DNA of 64,000 nt from Mucor racemosus (GCA_027405735.1 JAPEHQ010000007.1:124001-188000); one strand, 5' to 3'. Shown: positions 36,966-49,820, counted from the stretch's first letter. Notes: a model not told the origin generated them from the letters alone. Program-made: numbers and translations.

Positions 36966-39089
36966 CTATTTAGATGATGATTCTGACTTGATTTTAGTCA
37001 TACAGTTGTGGCACTTGAAAACCAAAGCACTTGCAAGACTATATTTGTTCTTGGCATGAGGCCCTGATCCAATACTATATGTTCCTCGATCGTTGGCTTT
37101 TAATACGACCTGAATCTCGGATTCTGCCTTGGTATAGTCTTTGTCCAAAATAAGCATACACGCCTTTTCATAATGACTGAAATAATAAATGTAATGATCT
37201 AATTCAATCTTGTTTGCATTGTCAAATACAAATTGCAAGGATTTTTCATGTGTTTGATGCATTATTTCTGCATCAGATCCTTGTTCAAATAACATACGAC
37301 AAGTGATTGCTCGCAAGTATTCTGCTAAACAGAGATCGTCATAATAAAAATTACTGCGGTTTTCTTTACTGGTTGATTCCAAACGAACAATTTCGGTATT
37401 AATTCTGTTTAAACCAGTTTGAAGTATATCTACAGACATGAAATCATATGCAGTGAATGCATTCAACACTTCGAGATCAGGTAATAATAGATAATTTTTC
37501 TGACTGAGGAACTTTCTAGCCTTTCGTGCAACATATTTCTGATGTAAAAAATTAAGGTTAAATCTTTAATCCATCAGATATCTCGGATAAATTACTACTT
37601 TACCTCCATTGGAATTGATTTCCCAGCAATCTTTTGCTTTTCTCCAGTAACTTGATCCATATACCCAGCTACTTGTTTCATATAATCTGCCTTGATTGTA
37701 GCATCTTCGGTTACTTGTGCTAATTTATAAAGAGAAATAGCCTTTAAATATGTATAAACCGCCTTGGACCAATTACAATCTCTTTGTATAACTGTATAAA
37801 TGTCATAAGCCTTTTGCCAATTTTGTTCCATAATGTAAATGAGACCCAATTCCCAAAAACACATGTGTTGTAACTGCTTCCAATCTTTTTGAGTATCAAT
37901 TGCAAGTTGATATTGCTTTTCTGATTCTTTCAATAACTTCTTTGAGCCCATGAGTCGACCATTAAAGTATAAAAAGAAGACACCACGAGGATATTTATCG
38001 AGGCAATCATTTAAAATCGTTTCTGCAAATGGAATATCTACATCAGATAGAGGAATCATTTTTGATAGAATTACATGATATACAATCAATATCATACTAC
38101 ATAATTGGCTACGAAGTCCCGTGTTGATATCCTTTTCCTGAGGAATAGAACCATCGTGATGCTTATCCCAACCACCTACTGACTCTAATACCTTCAAACC
38201 ATGAGTTCGGTCAGAAGTAAAGCCGATAAACTCCGCCACTTTTACTACGGAAGCTGGTAACATGGATAGAATAAGACTAAAACAACCAACACCAAGTGCA
38301 ACCCCTGAAGTGAAATCATTATCAAGCGTATCAGAGGTCTTTTCGTTTTCATTGACTTGATTGACGTATTTTTCTAATGTCATATAAACACTGTAACTAC
38401 TGCGGATATTTAAACTTTCTCGAAGAAATGACATTACGCTTTCATCGTGAATGATGCTGAGTAATGCCTTGAGTAGATAAGCTTCAGCGTATACAAGTTC
38501 CTAAAACATAAACAATAAGTTTCACATCTAATTGTCTTTGTAAATAGCAAAAACATACAGCATGTCGTTCAACTATCGTCATACTTTTGACATCTTCCAA
38601 TGTTGTACCTTTAACCCAACTGGTTACACTACCGAGCCAACCGTTTTCTTTTTTACGTAGATTACCCGCAAGCTGAATTGTATGCTTCAAAACACCCAAA
38701 GTAGCTTCTATATCATCTTCTTGAAAGGTCATGACAGATTTAAGATATAATATAAATGAATATCCTAATGAATAGTACATGGAATCCTTATGATGGGGTT
38801 TCAAAATGGCCTCCGCTTCATTGATATTTGAATTTAAAAATTGGTCTAATGCAATTCTACATTGTTCGACATCCTCAAATAACTGCTTTTCCTCGAGGTT
38901 TGGTCCATTGGCTGATGATTGCTCGGATAATCTACTGCTGCGATGTCCACTTGGTGGTGAGCCAACAGGAGTAACAGGTTGTGATTGTGTAGTAAATGAG
39001 CTGCCCAATTTACCGAGAATTCCTTTTTGATTGGCCTTGTTGTCTACTTTTTTATTAAAAGAAAGACTTTTAACGATTTTTGTATTCAT
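36966..39089 (-). CDS. IML2/TTC39-family TPR protein, 666 aa
   Basis: Three exons, 38559-39089, 37604-38500 and 36966-37538, with introns of 58 and 65 bp (2,001 nt). I start at the ATG ending 39089; two upstream codons are open but begin with TTG. The N-terminus (1-65) is Ser/Pro-rich with TPVGSPPSG. Then come the hallmark helices: FEDVEQCRIALDQFLNSNIN, DSMYYSLGYSFILYLKSVMT, and across the first splice ERHAELVYAEAYLLKALLSI. Middle and C-terminal TPR units include FFLYFNGRLMGSKKLLKESE, WKQLQHMCFWELGLIYIMEQ and SLASALVFKCH. A Gly-rich hydrophobic stretch, TSGVALGVGCFSLILSML, is typical of the family. Fungal IML2 is linked to clearance of inclusion bodies through lipid droplets; TTC39 proteins are otherwise poorly characterised. 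The splice joins restore family motifs exactly, so the model is firm; the cellular role is from family knowledge only. Confidence 0.9.
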
Positions 39090-40259
39090 AATCAAGTTTT
39101 TTTTTTTGAAGTATGAGAAAGAAGAAGAAAGATTTGATAATGTGCGTGGAAAATAAATTCAGTTAAAATAGATAACACGAAACAGAAAAGAAAAACAAGA
39201 CCGCTGGCATCTTATTGTTTAAATTTGAGGAGAGAAAGGTTATTAATGGGATTTACCGGTGGAATAATTTTCCGTATATCAATCATTGGATATTTTTACG
39301 CAACTAGTAAACAAACAGACTATTGTAGACTTTTTGTCTGTTTATGTAAGAACAAAATCTTTGATCAAGCTGTCAAACTAAAAAAAAAAAAAAAAAGGAC
39401 ATGGTTGCCTAGTAACCAAATAAATGCATAACAGTATTTGACATTTATACTTGCCGACAAACAATAAACAAAAAGGTATGGCAAAATTACATATTGTATT
39501 TTTCAGATTTTTGGGAAAAAAAGTCCAGCTTATTTGAAAGTTAATTAGAATGGAAACTCGAGTTGCTTAGAATAAAGATCCAAATTTATTAGAATGGATT
39601 TTCCGATTGGACTAAATACTCTTCAGAGGGAACAGATGTTAGATCTGTCTCCTTGAAAAAAGTTTCCTCAGCACATTCACGTTTGATAATCAATATGTAA
39701 TAATAGGGACTTATTTATAAATGCCAATTAGTTTATAAAAGCATTTTTACCTTAAATTTCATATTATTATGATACCTAATATGAAGAACACCATAAATTA
39801 TAAAGACGTACCATATTTATTATGTAATTTTCCGGAAATTGTCCGGCTTTTCGGCTATGTCCGGCACTGTCGACACTTGAAAAAAAAATACCATAAAAAA
39901 AGTACCATATTTTTATCCACACTCTTTGGTTTTCAAATGATCCGAATTGACACAAATCTGGAAAAAAAATCACTTATAGTGCCTCGGTTGCCAAATGACA
40001 CTTTTCTCTTTTTTAAAATGTTAATTATCTTGGTTTAAATAACATGGTTTAGTCCCCTGTTAAATATAAAAAGATTGGGGCGAAAAAATGTAATGAACAG
40101 ATTAAGAATTAAAATAAACAAAGCAGCAAGTTATGATACAATTTCATGTGTTTTAACATAGAATAAAAATGCCATTCTATATAAAACCATAATAATTTAA
40201 TATTTATTGGTATTCCTTGTTCTTTTTCTTTTGTATATCCTGAAAAATTCTTTGAATAC
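39090..40259. other. Divergent intergenic region (shared promoter space)
   Basis: 1.17 kb between the divergent starts of the TPR gene and the 288-residue gene. A pyrimidine-rich leader (GAAGAAGAAAGA on plus) abuts the former. A poly-A run is at about 39381-39396. Four CCGG-containing motifs cluster at about 39830-39870 (TCCGGAAATTGTCCGG and following), unusual for this AT-rich DNA. No coding signal. Confidence 0.5.
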
Positions 40260-41197
40260 ATGTATTCGCAGCAGCAATACTTTAGTACAATCATTCAACC
40301 TCAAACATATGAACTGTCATTTTCTCCATTATTAATTGAAGCTCAAAACCACGAAGAAGAGTGGAGAATGTCCTCCTTCCTTCATCATATAGCCAATCAA
40401 CAAGAGAGTGATGGGAGAAAGTTACTCCATATGCCGTCAACTTATAGTAGTGAATCTTTTTCAACAAAAATAAGAAAGGCATTGCCTGATATACCAATAT
40501 CAAATTTCAACAATTATATTCCTCAAGATCCTTATCAAGTTAGTCCAGCTTATTTTCCACATGTACAGCAAGTTTACAATAATTATGCGCAACCATTTCC
40601 TTGTACTCCAATGTCAGCGGCCAATCCTGAATATTTATCATTGGCAAATGTCGTGTACAACCATCATCATCAACAACAACAAGTGCCATACTTGGAAAGT
40701 AACGATTATAATTTTTCTTCATCTTCATCTTCATCTTCATCTTCATCTTTTAACGAATTAGATGAGCCACCAAGTACAAATTATTCACAACAACAAGGCC
40801 CACCTAAAATTGAACGTGAGCTTTTTTTTTTTTTTGTGAAAATGTACAACAAAAACTAGTGTTAACCCTAACCCTATTTTTTACAGAAAATAAAAACGTA
40901 CGACAAATTACTGTGAAATCTATCAATAATGATTATCGCGTGTGGATCACAGTAGACCCTAAAGAAACAGGTGAATCGATTGCAGAAAAGATTCATATCA
41001 TTGCAACTTTTCGTACAAGGAAAATCACATCTGTCACAACAGCTTCGGGACGGAAGGTTTCTTTAAATAAAACGCCTGTATTCAAGCACTGGGAAGACAT
41101 GGATGATTTTGAAAATGGAGAAACTTGGACAGTAACATGGGGACCATTAGAGAGATCATTTGTGGATAAAATGCTATCAAGGTTTATAGAAACCTAA
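40260..41197 (+). CDS. Unrecognised protein, 288 aa, with conserved-looking C-terminal domain
   Basis: Two exons, 40260-40815 and 40887-41197, flank a 71 bp intron with GTGAGC donor, poly-T tract and TTACAG acceptor; the join (PKIE|QNKNVRQ) keeps frame. Residues 1-185 are Gln/Asn/Ser/Pro/Tyr-rich, with HHHQQQQ and a Ser run made by TCTTCA repeats. Residues 190-288 look folded: RQITVKSINNDYRVWITVD, then TGESIAEKIHIIATF, TSVTTASGRKVSLN and WTVTWGPLERSFVDKMLSRF. The alternating strands and helix could be a ubiquitin-like (beta-grasp) fold, as in Ras-association domains, but that is a guess from pattern only. I cannot name a family. Codon use and the split intron support a real gene. It lies 146 bp upstream of the RGS gene on the same strand, so the promoter of the latter must be very short or lie within this gene's 3' region. 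Confidence 0.7.
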
Positions 41198-41343
41198 ACT
41201 TTTTGTTATGGCTACACAAACAAGTTTGAAAGTTGTTATTCTTTTGCTATCGTACATGTATTATTTAATAAACAAAAAAGACAAAAACTTTTTTTCACCT
41301 TCTTTATGGTATTTGCTCTTCTTTATTGCATCAACTCAATATA

Positions 41344-43787
41344 ATGCCAAATTCTGCTTCATTATCAACTTATACTACCATGATGCGGGTCAACTCAAAA
41401 GGTCGACCCTATGCAAAAGTAATATCCATAACATAAATAATTAGATGAATTTAATATTCATTTTGTATAATCCGTCTAGGATGTATTCGATCTGTATTCA
41501 GCATTGTTAATACAGCTGCCATTGACAGACCATCGATCTCTATTTCGAACATATCCTTCGACGTTTACAACCGATGAAGCTGTTGAAAGTTTAGGAAATC
41601 TAGAGTTCACACATCTCGTATCAACGCCAAATCCACTCGATTCCAGCAGTCCATTACTGACGCGTACTACAACAACATTCAGCATGTCTAGAGCAATGGC
41701 AAAAACTCTAGGTCAACATTTTATCAATGCACGACTTTCTGAAAATGCCTCAGATCCACAAAATCGAACAATGAAAGATCGCGGCATTTGGTCACCGACG
41801 CCAAAAGGCAAATTCATGATTCAAGACTTTAGTCATCGTGCTCGAGTACCTATTAAACACATGCAGGCCCCCTTATCTCGTATTCAATCGTTCCCCATCG
41901 TACAATTTGAGCGATTATTAGACGATGATCAAATATCATTTTCAAGACAAAATATGATTGAAGCGTTTAAAACCATGATGGAATGGTTACCAACAGATAA
42001 TATTATGATTGATGATATTGGTGGTAATGTGTACTATAATTAAATACGATTTATATGAAATTAATCATATCAATTAAATAGGCGTAAATAATGAAAATGT
42101 AACTGAATATAAAAATACGTTTTATGGATATCAATGTTTTGAATGGATAAGTGAATATACAAGTGTAGTTTCCAATGAAGAATCAGAAATGATTGCTGCT
42201 GAATTTGTACAATATGGCTGGGTGTTGCAGATTCTAGACAAATCAGACAAATTATCTGCTCGAAAAGATGACTCGATTATATTTAAATACGACAGGCGAA
42301 CACAATACTATTTAACAGAAAAGGGCAGACAAACGTTGGAAGCAAATCGGTTTTTACATGGCAGTTCTTCCAATGTTACTGCCAATGCAGCCCCTTCATC
42401 AAGGTCAAGAACACAGAGTTCCTCAAATACAGTCAACACAGAAACGAGTAGTGGTAGTAGTAGCAGCAGCATCAAAACAAACAATTCTTCGCCACCACAA
42501 CCACCATTAAAGCCAATAAACCTTAATAAATCAAAAAAGGAGGAATATGCAAGTCGATTATTACCGACTACAGCCATTACTTCATTGGATGACTCAACTG
42601 TGGTTGTACCAAAAGCTATCATAACCAAACAAAAATCAACTGTTGGCCAAACATCATCAGTACTAGCACAACCACCAGCCTCTTCAGAAGAGATGAGAGT
42701 AACATGTTCTTCTGAATCAATGCTACAAATTGATAATAATTCATGCGATTTTGGATTTTCATCAGCATCTTCCACTACATCTTCTGCAGCTACTACTGTT
42801 GCTCATTCAGAATTATCTGTAGCAGGCCAGGAAGTAGAAGAAGAGGAGGAGGAGGAAGAAGAACAAGAAGAAGAAAGGCAAAATCTACAGGAGCGACTAG
42901 ACCAATTAAGATTACACGATAGGAGCGATTCAGGAACAGTATTATATGCATCGTTAGATCATCACCATCAACACCAACCCAATTCACAGCATGCTCGACT
43001 TCAAAGCATCTTGGAAGACCCATTAATCCGTATGTACTTTCGCCATTTTCTAAAATCATGCTTTTGTGAAGAAAACATCAACTTTTGGGTAGATTATACT
43101 GCATTAATCAAGAAACTTGATTATGTCAGTGAAGATAAAGAAACAATCAAACCCGAAGAACTGCTCTCGCTTCCATCCAAGTTTTGCGATACATTACTTG
43201 TTCACTGTTGCTCCATATATAACAACTACTTTTGCCCTGACAATGCGCCAAGTGAATTAAATATAGATCATGGACTTCGATATGATATTGTGCAGTATAT
43301 GCAAGCTACGTTCACCAGTACAGTATACTCATCAGACGAAGAAAATGGTAACAAAAACGCTGTAGTAGCTGATGCGTCTAATGTACCATTCGGTTCCATC
43401 TCTGTGTCATCTCATGGTATAATCTCGTCTACTGCCATGTCTTCCTTTAGAAAAAAGAAAAAGAAATCGAATAAAAATCGTAATGGAATTGTAGGCATGC
43501 GTAGCAATAGTAACAACGGTAGTATTGATGATTCAATGCTTTTAGCTATTCGCAATGGTGTTCAAGATTCACCTCAGACATGTTTATACAAGATTTTGCA
43601 TCTGTATGATCAGGCAAATAATCATGTTTGTCGTATCATGGCACAAGATTCTGTACCAAGATTTATGAGATCTCAGAGATATAAGGATTTGATGAAATCG
43701 TATTATTTATCACCAGAAGAAAAAAAAAAGAAATTAAATCATGATAATGGTGTGATTGAAGAAGAAGATGATGAGCATGATTCATAG
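41344..43787 (+). CDS. DEP-DEP-RGS regulator of G-protein signalling (Sst2/FlbA type), 774 aa
   Basis: Three exons, 41344-41418, 41480-42023 and 42082-43787; introns of 61 and 58 bp; 2,325 nt. The small first exon supplies TTMMRVNSKGRPYAKD, the usual lead-in to the first DEP domain, and ATG41344 is the first in-frame start (ATGs at 41380 and 41383 are alternatives). DEP1 is about residues 30-145 (LIQLPLTDHRSLFR, TTTTFSMSRAMAKTL, SPTPKGKFMI). DEP2 is about 180-295 (FYGYQCFEWISEY, QYGWVLQILDKSD, YYLTEKG). A Ser/Pro/Glu-rich linker follows, with EEEEEEEEEQEEE. The RGS domain is about 513-740 (LQSILEDPLIRMYFRHFLKS, FCEENINFWVDY, APSELNIDHGLR, DSVPRFMRSQRYKDL). RGS domains speed GTP hydrolysis by Galpha subunits, and DEP domains tether the protein to receptors and membranes. 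The RGS domain is split by an insertion of about 60 residues with KKKKKSNKNRN. In fungi this type controls pheromone response and the growth/sporulation switch. Confidence 0.93.
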
Positions 43788-44224
43788 TTAAATACATGTA
43801 TAAATCTAATGCTTATTAAAATGTGTATATCTAATGCTTATTAAAATGTATATATCATGTTTGTTGTATAATTTTTATTTGTTTATGGCTTTAATTGGCT
43901 CGATCTAGTTTCTGCATAGTATCTAAAACCAAATATTGAGCCTTTCCTTTCGATTTCGAACATGCAATATTGGCACATTGCATTTTCATGATTATTCTGC
44001 TTCAATTTTTTTAGGAATTTTTTGCTGGTTAAATATTAATAAATTTGAATTCATACATTTTGAGTATATACTGTAATATATGATTGCCTAATAAATAAAC
44101 ATATGTTCATTCATACATATAAATTAAATATAAGAAACTGAAAATTATCAGTCGCCATAACTAAACTGTAACATTTATCAAAACGCTGATTCGATAGAAG
44201 TTTCCCGTTTTTAAAATTGGAACA
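43788..44224. other. 3' region of the RGS gene, no further gene
   Basis: It begins with a short direct duplication (ATCTAATGCTTATTAAAATG twice, 43805-43848) that includes the likely 3' UTR. AATAAA occurs near 44092. No coding signal before R2 copy 2. Confidence 0.55.
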
Positions 44225-46150
44225 TGCCAAAATGCCCCCTTTTATATAATTAACCCCATATTAAGCACTTTTTAACACATCTTAAGCACTTCAAATAAAT
44301 ACAAATTGGTCGCAATGTGTTACCTGTTCCTGAAATTATTCTACATCTCGCAAAAGACTCGAAAACACGTAAAATGCATTGCTTTTTTTTTTTAGTAACT
44401 AGGTCTTACTTTTCATCTCTGCTCAACTTTTTTTATCACTAAATAACACCAAGAAAGAATTATATGTCAAGGTGCCTGAGCTGTTCACCTTTAATCAAAA
44501 AAAAAGTATCCAAAAATATCCTAGTTTTTACAGTTGGTATTAATTTTTCAGTTCTAATGTTTTCAGATTTTTACGCGTCTTTCACTACGAAAAAATTGAA
44601 AAACTCGAGGCTTCATATCTACAAAAAATTAAGCTATTCTAATACTTTTTAATAATAAAACTTACTTGTTTTAAAGCACTTTATAACATATTTCAATATG
44701 AAAAAGTTCCAAGCACTTTTATTTTTTTTCATTTTTTTTGGCATTTTTGTAATAGATTTCAAAATATTCGTTAAATTAAACAGCATTTTTTTTACATTCA
44801 TGTCATTGACCTCATTGAGCTCTCTCGGATCTAACTTAGTTTTTTTCAAAATACTAATTTTTCGTGGAGATATCCTCAAAAATGTGTATCAAGGGACACT
44901 TTCATTTCTAGCTTCAATTTTTCCCTTATATACCCTCATCCCAAATTCTGAATTTGAAAAAAAAATTGGCTTTCTTTATGAAAAATGTAGCTAAAAGATT
45001 CAACAGTGGCTAGATCGATAGCTAATATTGCTGCGCATCATCTCAATGTTTTATATTTGAAATATACCTATAAAAAGTGATGTGTATCTTTAAAAAACCT
45101 CCAAAATTTCAATTGCATTTTACACAAAATTTAACGTAAAAAATTTATCATAATTTTATTTCGATGAATGCAGAATCCAAAAATGTACAATAACCATTTA
45201 ATACGCTAGGTTTATTTACTTTGTAGTTCATGAGCTATTAAACGATTTTGCTTTTTTTTGTCATTTTTTGACCGATTTCGCAACAAACTGATTTTGGGAC
45301 TCAGTTATGATAGGTTCTAAGCTGTAATGTGAGCTATTATTTTGATTATCTCGACAAAAAGTTAACATTTTCCGCTGAAACAAAAAATGCAAAGTAGCTT
45401 GGCATTAGATCTACCTTGTGAATGAATACAAAAAAATTAGTGGCTCAATTTAGGTGATCATTTGTTTATAATCAATTTCCAATCAATATTGGTCATCAAC
45501 CTCTGTCAATGTTTGGCTAGTGCATTTATATCCTGGTACTAATATTATTATTTTCCGAGAGATATCGATGGCCTATAGAGTGAAGGTGACATATTCTTCA
45601 CAGAACTTATGTGCATAATTCGATTCGATATTGGGTGGAAACATTCGAAAATCATTTCAAAACCATCGGAAGCTTATTTTTTGCAACAGTAAAAAATCGA
45701 TAACAGAAGTCCTACTACCTCAGCAAATTTTGAGCCTAATAACTTTCTAACTTTATATGAGAGTAGGGATAGGGACACATTTTTGCCACGCTGATCTCAA
45801 GGGCCAACGTCCACAGCCTCTTATATGACAAGTAAACCATCGCCAAAGTGAACCTATAGCTTGCTGCGAACTTTTATTGGAAACATCAATTCAAGTACGG
45901 TCTCTATGATAAATACTAATCCAAATAAGCTGCCATCTGTATGGACATAGATATATATGGATACTACAAGTATTTCAGTTATCAGCATTTATGGGTCATT
46001 ATGCATTCGGTTAGTTCGAACAACAATTTAGTTACCTGCTATTAAACTACGACCGAATTATGCCTCCCATGGACATAATGATCTGCACAGATGGGCAGAA
46101 TAGAAAATGTTTGTCCATATCAGGCAGCTCAGATGAGCAGATCAATGAGA
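44225..46150 (+). repeat. Dispersed repeat R2, copy 2
   Basis: It aligns by eye with R2 copy 1 (5180-9110): matching landmarks include GCCCCCTTTTATATAATTAA, CTCGAAAACACGTAAAATG, the TTTAATACGCTAG block near 45200, TTATTTTGATTATCTCGAC near 45340, and ACTAATCCAAATAAGCTGCC near 45923. It lacks the LTR-A and the roughly 430 bp insertion seen in copy 1, so it supplies empty sites. Non-coding. Confidence 0.72.
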
Positions 46151-46708
46151 TCGATGTTTTTTAATCAATTTACTAAAGTATATCAATCATAATGTAATTA
46201 ATAACGAAGAAGATAATTTGAATGGTTTAAAGCAGATGGGAGGAGTTACTATGTTTCAACAGAATTGCCTTATTGACGAGATATATCAATTTGAAATTTG
46301 GGGTTTGAAAGAGCTCTGCCCATGTTCTTCCTTTGGAGACTAAATGGGAACAACGAAAACAACTTGTTTGGCAACACTAAAAGTATTAATGCCTTTGTAA
46401 ATTTCTGTTTGTAACACACAAAATTGATTAATTTAAGATTATTCTTCTTTTTTCTTCCCCAATCTTTCCTCGGCTCTTTGATTTATGTTTAAAACTACAA
46501 CAAAAAAGGCCAATATTTTTTATAAACTGAAATTAACTAGCAGGTACCTGTATATGTTTTTCCTATTGTTTATTTGGAAATGAGTTACTAACTGTTAATG
46601 TTAGGGGGCGTTATAATATTTTTCTCGAATTAAAAAAGCACTAATACTTAGTCATTTTGTTCCACCACCATCTACGTTATAATAATCGATGCTTTTTAAC
46701 CTAAACAC
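46151..46708. other. Intergenic, no gene seen
   Basis: AT-rich sequence between R2 copy 2 and the palindromic element. No repeat match or coding signal was found. Confidence 0.5.
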
Positions 46709-46851
46709 TATGAAGAAAAAATCTCTTAATTCTCTTAATTGGGCCACATTAAGGACAATAAGAAAATTTTCACTGCTTATTTTTTTTAAAATTTTGCCTT
46801 ATTTTCCTTATTGTGGCATAATTAAGAGAATTAAGGGATTTTTTCTTCATA
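46709..46851 (+). mobile_element. Palindromic MITE, Tc1/mariner-like (TA target)
   Basis: The left arm from 46711 (TGAAGAAAAAATCTCTTAAT...) and right arm ending 46849 (...GGGATTTTTTCTTCA) are inverted repeats of about 60 bp with few mismatches, separated by about 19 bp. TA dinucleotides flank both ends (46709-46710, 46850-46851), as for Tc1/mariner elements. Pairing extends to ACTA/TAGT, so the border could be a few bases further out. It contains no coding sequence; the open stretch running through it is an artefact. Confidence 0.7.
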
Positions 46852-48049
46852 GTAAAAGTCGATATCAACCTGCAGAAAAATTGGTAATTATAAAAGTACA
46901 TTATGTATAATAGTATCTACTTGATTTGTAGTTTATCGAGACTTTATAAATTAAAATCAACGTAAAAAGTACCGTTTATTAGAATGAATTAAATATGGGT
47001 TTATATAGTTATTGGAATTGTGTGATAAGATCTAATGGACAGGGATCCATTAGATGTGACAATAGATATTATTATTAATGTGTATGGATATAACATGTTA
47101 TGTTTCAGTGGTAATATTGCTATAAGTTATGTTTCATTGTTAGTTCCTGGGTGACAGGAACCAGTTACTGGATAGATAAGATCTGTTAGATTTGTCGGAG
47201 ATCTTCTATATATCGAATGTTGTAATTCTGATAGATCAATTTGAATGAATGAATAAACTCATATTAATCTATTTAGTTTCAAAAAATATTTGTTTCTGTT
47301 TAATGACCAACAGCCAAGAAGAGGAAAACGAGACGTTGTCCTGTATACCACTACCAACTATCCAAGGTACACCATTGACGATTACTTGTTAATTGATTTT
47401 ACTTGATCTATCAGAATTAGGAATTACCGAATTACCAATTTAGAACATCTGTCAAACCATGATGTTCAACATGCAAGTCAAGCAAGGTCATATTCCATGC
47501 GTCTATCATCATGCTACTATTGAATCATAGAAGCATGATTCCAATATATCCACACAATATCCAAATGCTCATTCTAATTATATTATCACTCACATTTAAT
47601 ACACTCATTCAATTAGTATATAAACCCCCTCTAGAAGCTCATAATAAAACGGTACTTTTTCATTTGATTAATTTTATACGATTTACCTTTCGATAAATCA
47701 TTACTGATAAAAAAATTTTTGTACGAAATCAAAAGTAAAGGCGTATTCAGTTTAAAACGCTTGAAACAATCTAATTATGCTAATTATCATGGTTTATCAT
47801 TTCTTACTCATTCAATTGCTATATTTGATTTTAATATTTTGTTTATGCTGCTGTTCGACTCATTCGTCCATCAGAGTTAACTCACCATCCTTGATTAGTG
47901 TATCTATAATAACAACGATCCATTATTAGCTCATGATATGCAAAATTATTAAAAGGTGTCGTCGTCTAATCTCAAATGTATCGAATCAAGATGAAGTAGG
48001 TTTATTGATATAACGGATAATAAATGCAATGTCACTTATTTAATGGGTG
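46852..48049. other. Intergenic with probable retroelement debris
   Basis: It contains a hairpin GTTCCTGGGTGACAGGAAC near 47141-47159, and a short open stretch beginning MTNSQEEENETL near 47304 that stops after about 29 codons. A 190 bp segment (about 47400-47600) resembles the middle of E2 copy 1 (5565-5760). These hint at a broken LTR retrotransposon, but I cannot define its ends. Confidence 0.4.
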
Positions 48050-48302
48050 TGTTATGTCAATATTATATCCTAGGTCGCACATTCAAGGTCGCAGTCAATA
48101 TTCGGTATTATAATAAATCAACAGGTGTCCACGTTGATTCATCACATGCGTCTTAGTAAATTGGTGTAATGTCCGTAGATAGTAATTTTGTGTAAAAGTT
48201 ATAATACAAAGTATATAAATACATCCTCTGGATGTATTGTTAATAAAAAGTGTACAGTAATATTTTGGCAAGATTATTTCTCAAGACCGTTTTGACATTT
48301 CA
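48050..48302 (+). mobile_element. Solo LTR, family B, copy 2 (253 bp)
   Basis: The length matches copy 1 at 3933-4185. It starts TGTTATGTCAATATT and ends GTTTTGACATTTCA, flanked by GGGTG and GGGTA, a 5 bp duplication with one mismatch. The TATA-like box, ATACATCC/GGATGTAT hairpin and AATAAA are all conserved. Confidence 0.85.
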
Positions 48303-48730
48303 GGGTAAATGTAAATGTATAAAGCAAAGCTTACTTTTAAATGAAAGTACTACTAATTATTCTGATTAACATCAATAGGCCCAAAACGCACAGTTAAGTG
48401 CAATCATTGCTACTAAATCGCATAATAATTTGATATACAGAAAACTCTTGAAGCGTTTATTCTTTTTTTTTTGGCAACGTTACAAATCATCATCGTTTAA
48501 TAATATGACTGAATATTAATGAAACAGGGAAAACACAACTGGTGAAAACGTAAAAACTGATATCCAAAGTATATCGAGGTCAGAGGTTGATAAATGATGG
48601 TCATTCATTGTGTAGTGGAAATTGCAACATTTTGATGGATAGAAATCACATAGCCAAGATGTTGTGTTTGCCTTAGGATTTTTAAAAGGGTTTAATAGCA
48701 GACTTTATCAAACTTACTTAAATATTAAAT
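48303..48730. other. Intergenic, no gene seen
   Basis: Sequence between LTR-B copy 2 and R1 copy B. No coding signal or repeat match was noticed. Confidence 0.5.
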
Positions 48731-48872
48731 ACTCACCATATGCTTTTATCATCTTAATTTTTTATTTAACTGCTGTATTATTAAAAATCAAGCTTTTCAT
48801 AGCTTATAACAATGACAGTGGGATGTTTCTGATTTTAGATTGCCATTTATGATAAGGCGGGCTGATGATACG

Positions 48873-49066
48873 TTTGATACTACTGTTGATGGAACAAGTC
48901 AATTTAATTTATGGAATTTGTTGAATGAAAATACCAAAAACCATTTGTAAGTACTTAAGTTGGTTCTGCTGGTAAAGCATTGAATAAATTGGCTTGGGAC
49001 ACAGACGACAAAAAGGCGGCAATAGGTTCCAGTGATGGCCATGTTTATGTTTATGATATTGGAGAG
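48873..49066 (+). pseudogene. Dynein intermediate chain fragment, copy B
   Basis: It matches the fragment at 1877-2071: DTTVDGTSQFNLWNL, then ALNKLAWDTDDKKAAIGSS and DGHVYVYDIGE, ending at GAG|GTAAGA. It shares the TAA stop after AGTACT and has its own small indels around TGGAATTTGTTGAAT. TSQFNLWNL is closer to real dynein IC than copy A, so copies decayed separately. Confidence 0.75.
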
Positions 49067-49820
49067 GTAAGACTAAAACTTAATGTAAATTACTTCTAGC
49101 GCAATAATTATAAAGCAAGACTATATTATCAGCAAATAAACTACCACACAATATTAACATGTATAAAGATTTACAGTAATAAGCTTGAATCAAGTGGGTA
49201 CATCATCGTAAAGTCTTAAAAAAGTTCTCAAGTATTATAAAATCTCTTATTTTTAAGACTTACAAGGCTTATAAGCGGAATATTAATTTAGAAAATTATT
49301 TTTGTCCAGATCATCAATTTTGACATTTTTTAAATTTTTTTTTCTGATTTTGCAAATCTAGAGTGAATTATACTACCAATTATAAAAACAAAAAATATAC
49401 AAATACACAACATTTAGCGCTCTATTTGCTCAATAAAAAATAACAAACATTTTTATTGCAAAATATCACATGAAAATCCTTTAACCAAAAAACCGTTTTT
49501 GGGGCAAAAATGCTAAGTTTCATTACTTAACATTTTATATTAAGCTTTTATAAAATGTGTATTAGTCATGGCTACAATTTTCTCTCACAATGTAGTATAT
49601 TTAAACGTTGATTTTGGTATCAAAATTTGATTTTTCTGTTTTTTGATCTAAATCATGAGTGTTGGTACGGATAAAATGAGCCCTGAAAATGTCCGCTACA
49701 AAAACTGAATTTTCAGACTGTATGTACTTAAATATAAGAAAAGTTAAAAAAAAATAAACGCTTTTTTATTTAAAACTTAGATATACCATAGTATAAGAGA
49801 CTTAGCAATTCAATCTTGCT

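Noticed and set aside
40863..40886. TTAACCCTAACCC, telomere-like motif in an intron (a similar one at about 57192-57210)
   Set aside because: Both lie just before the 3' splice site, where CTAAC is the branch-point consensus. A duplicated branch site explains them better than interstitial telomere DNA.
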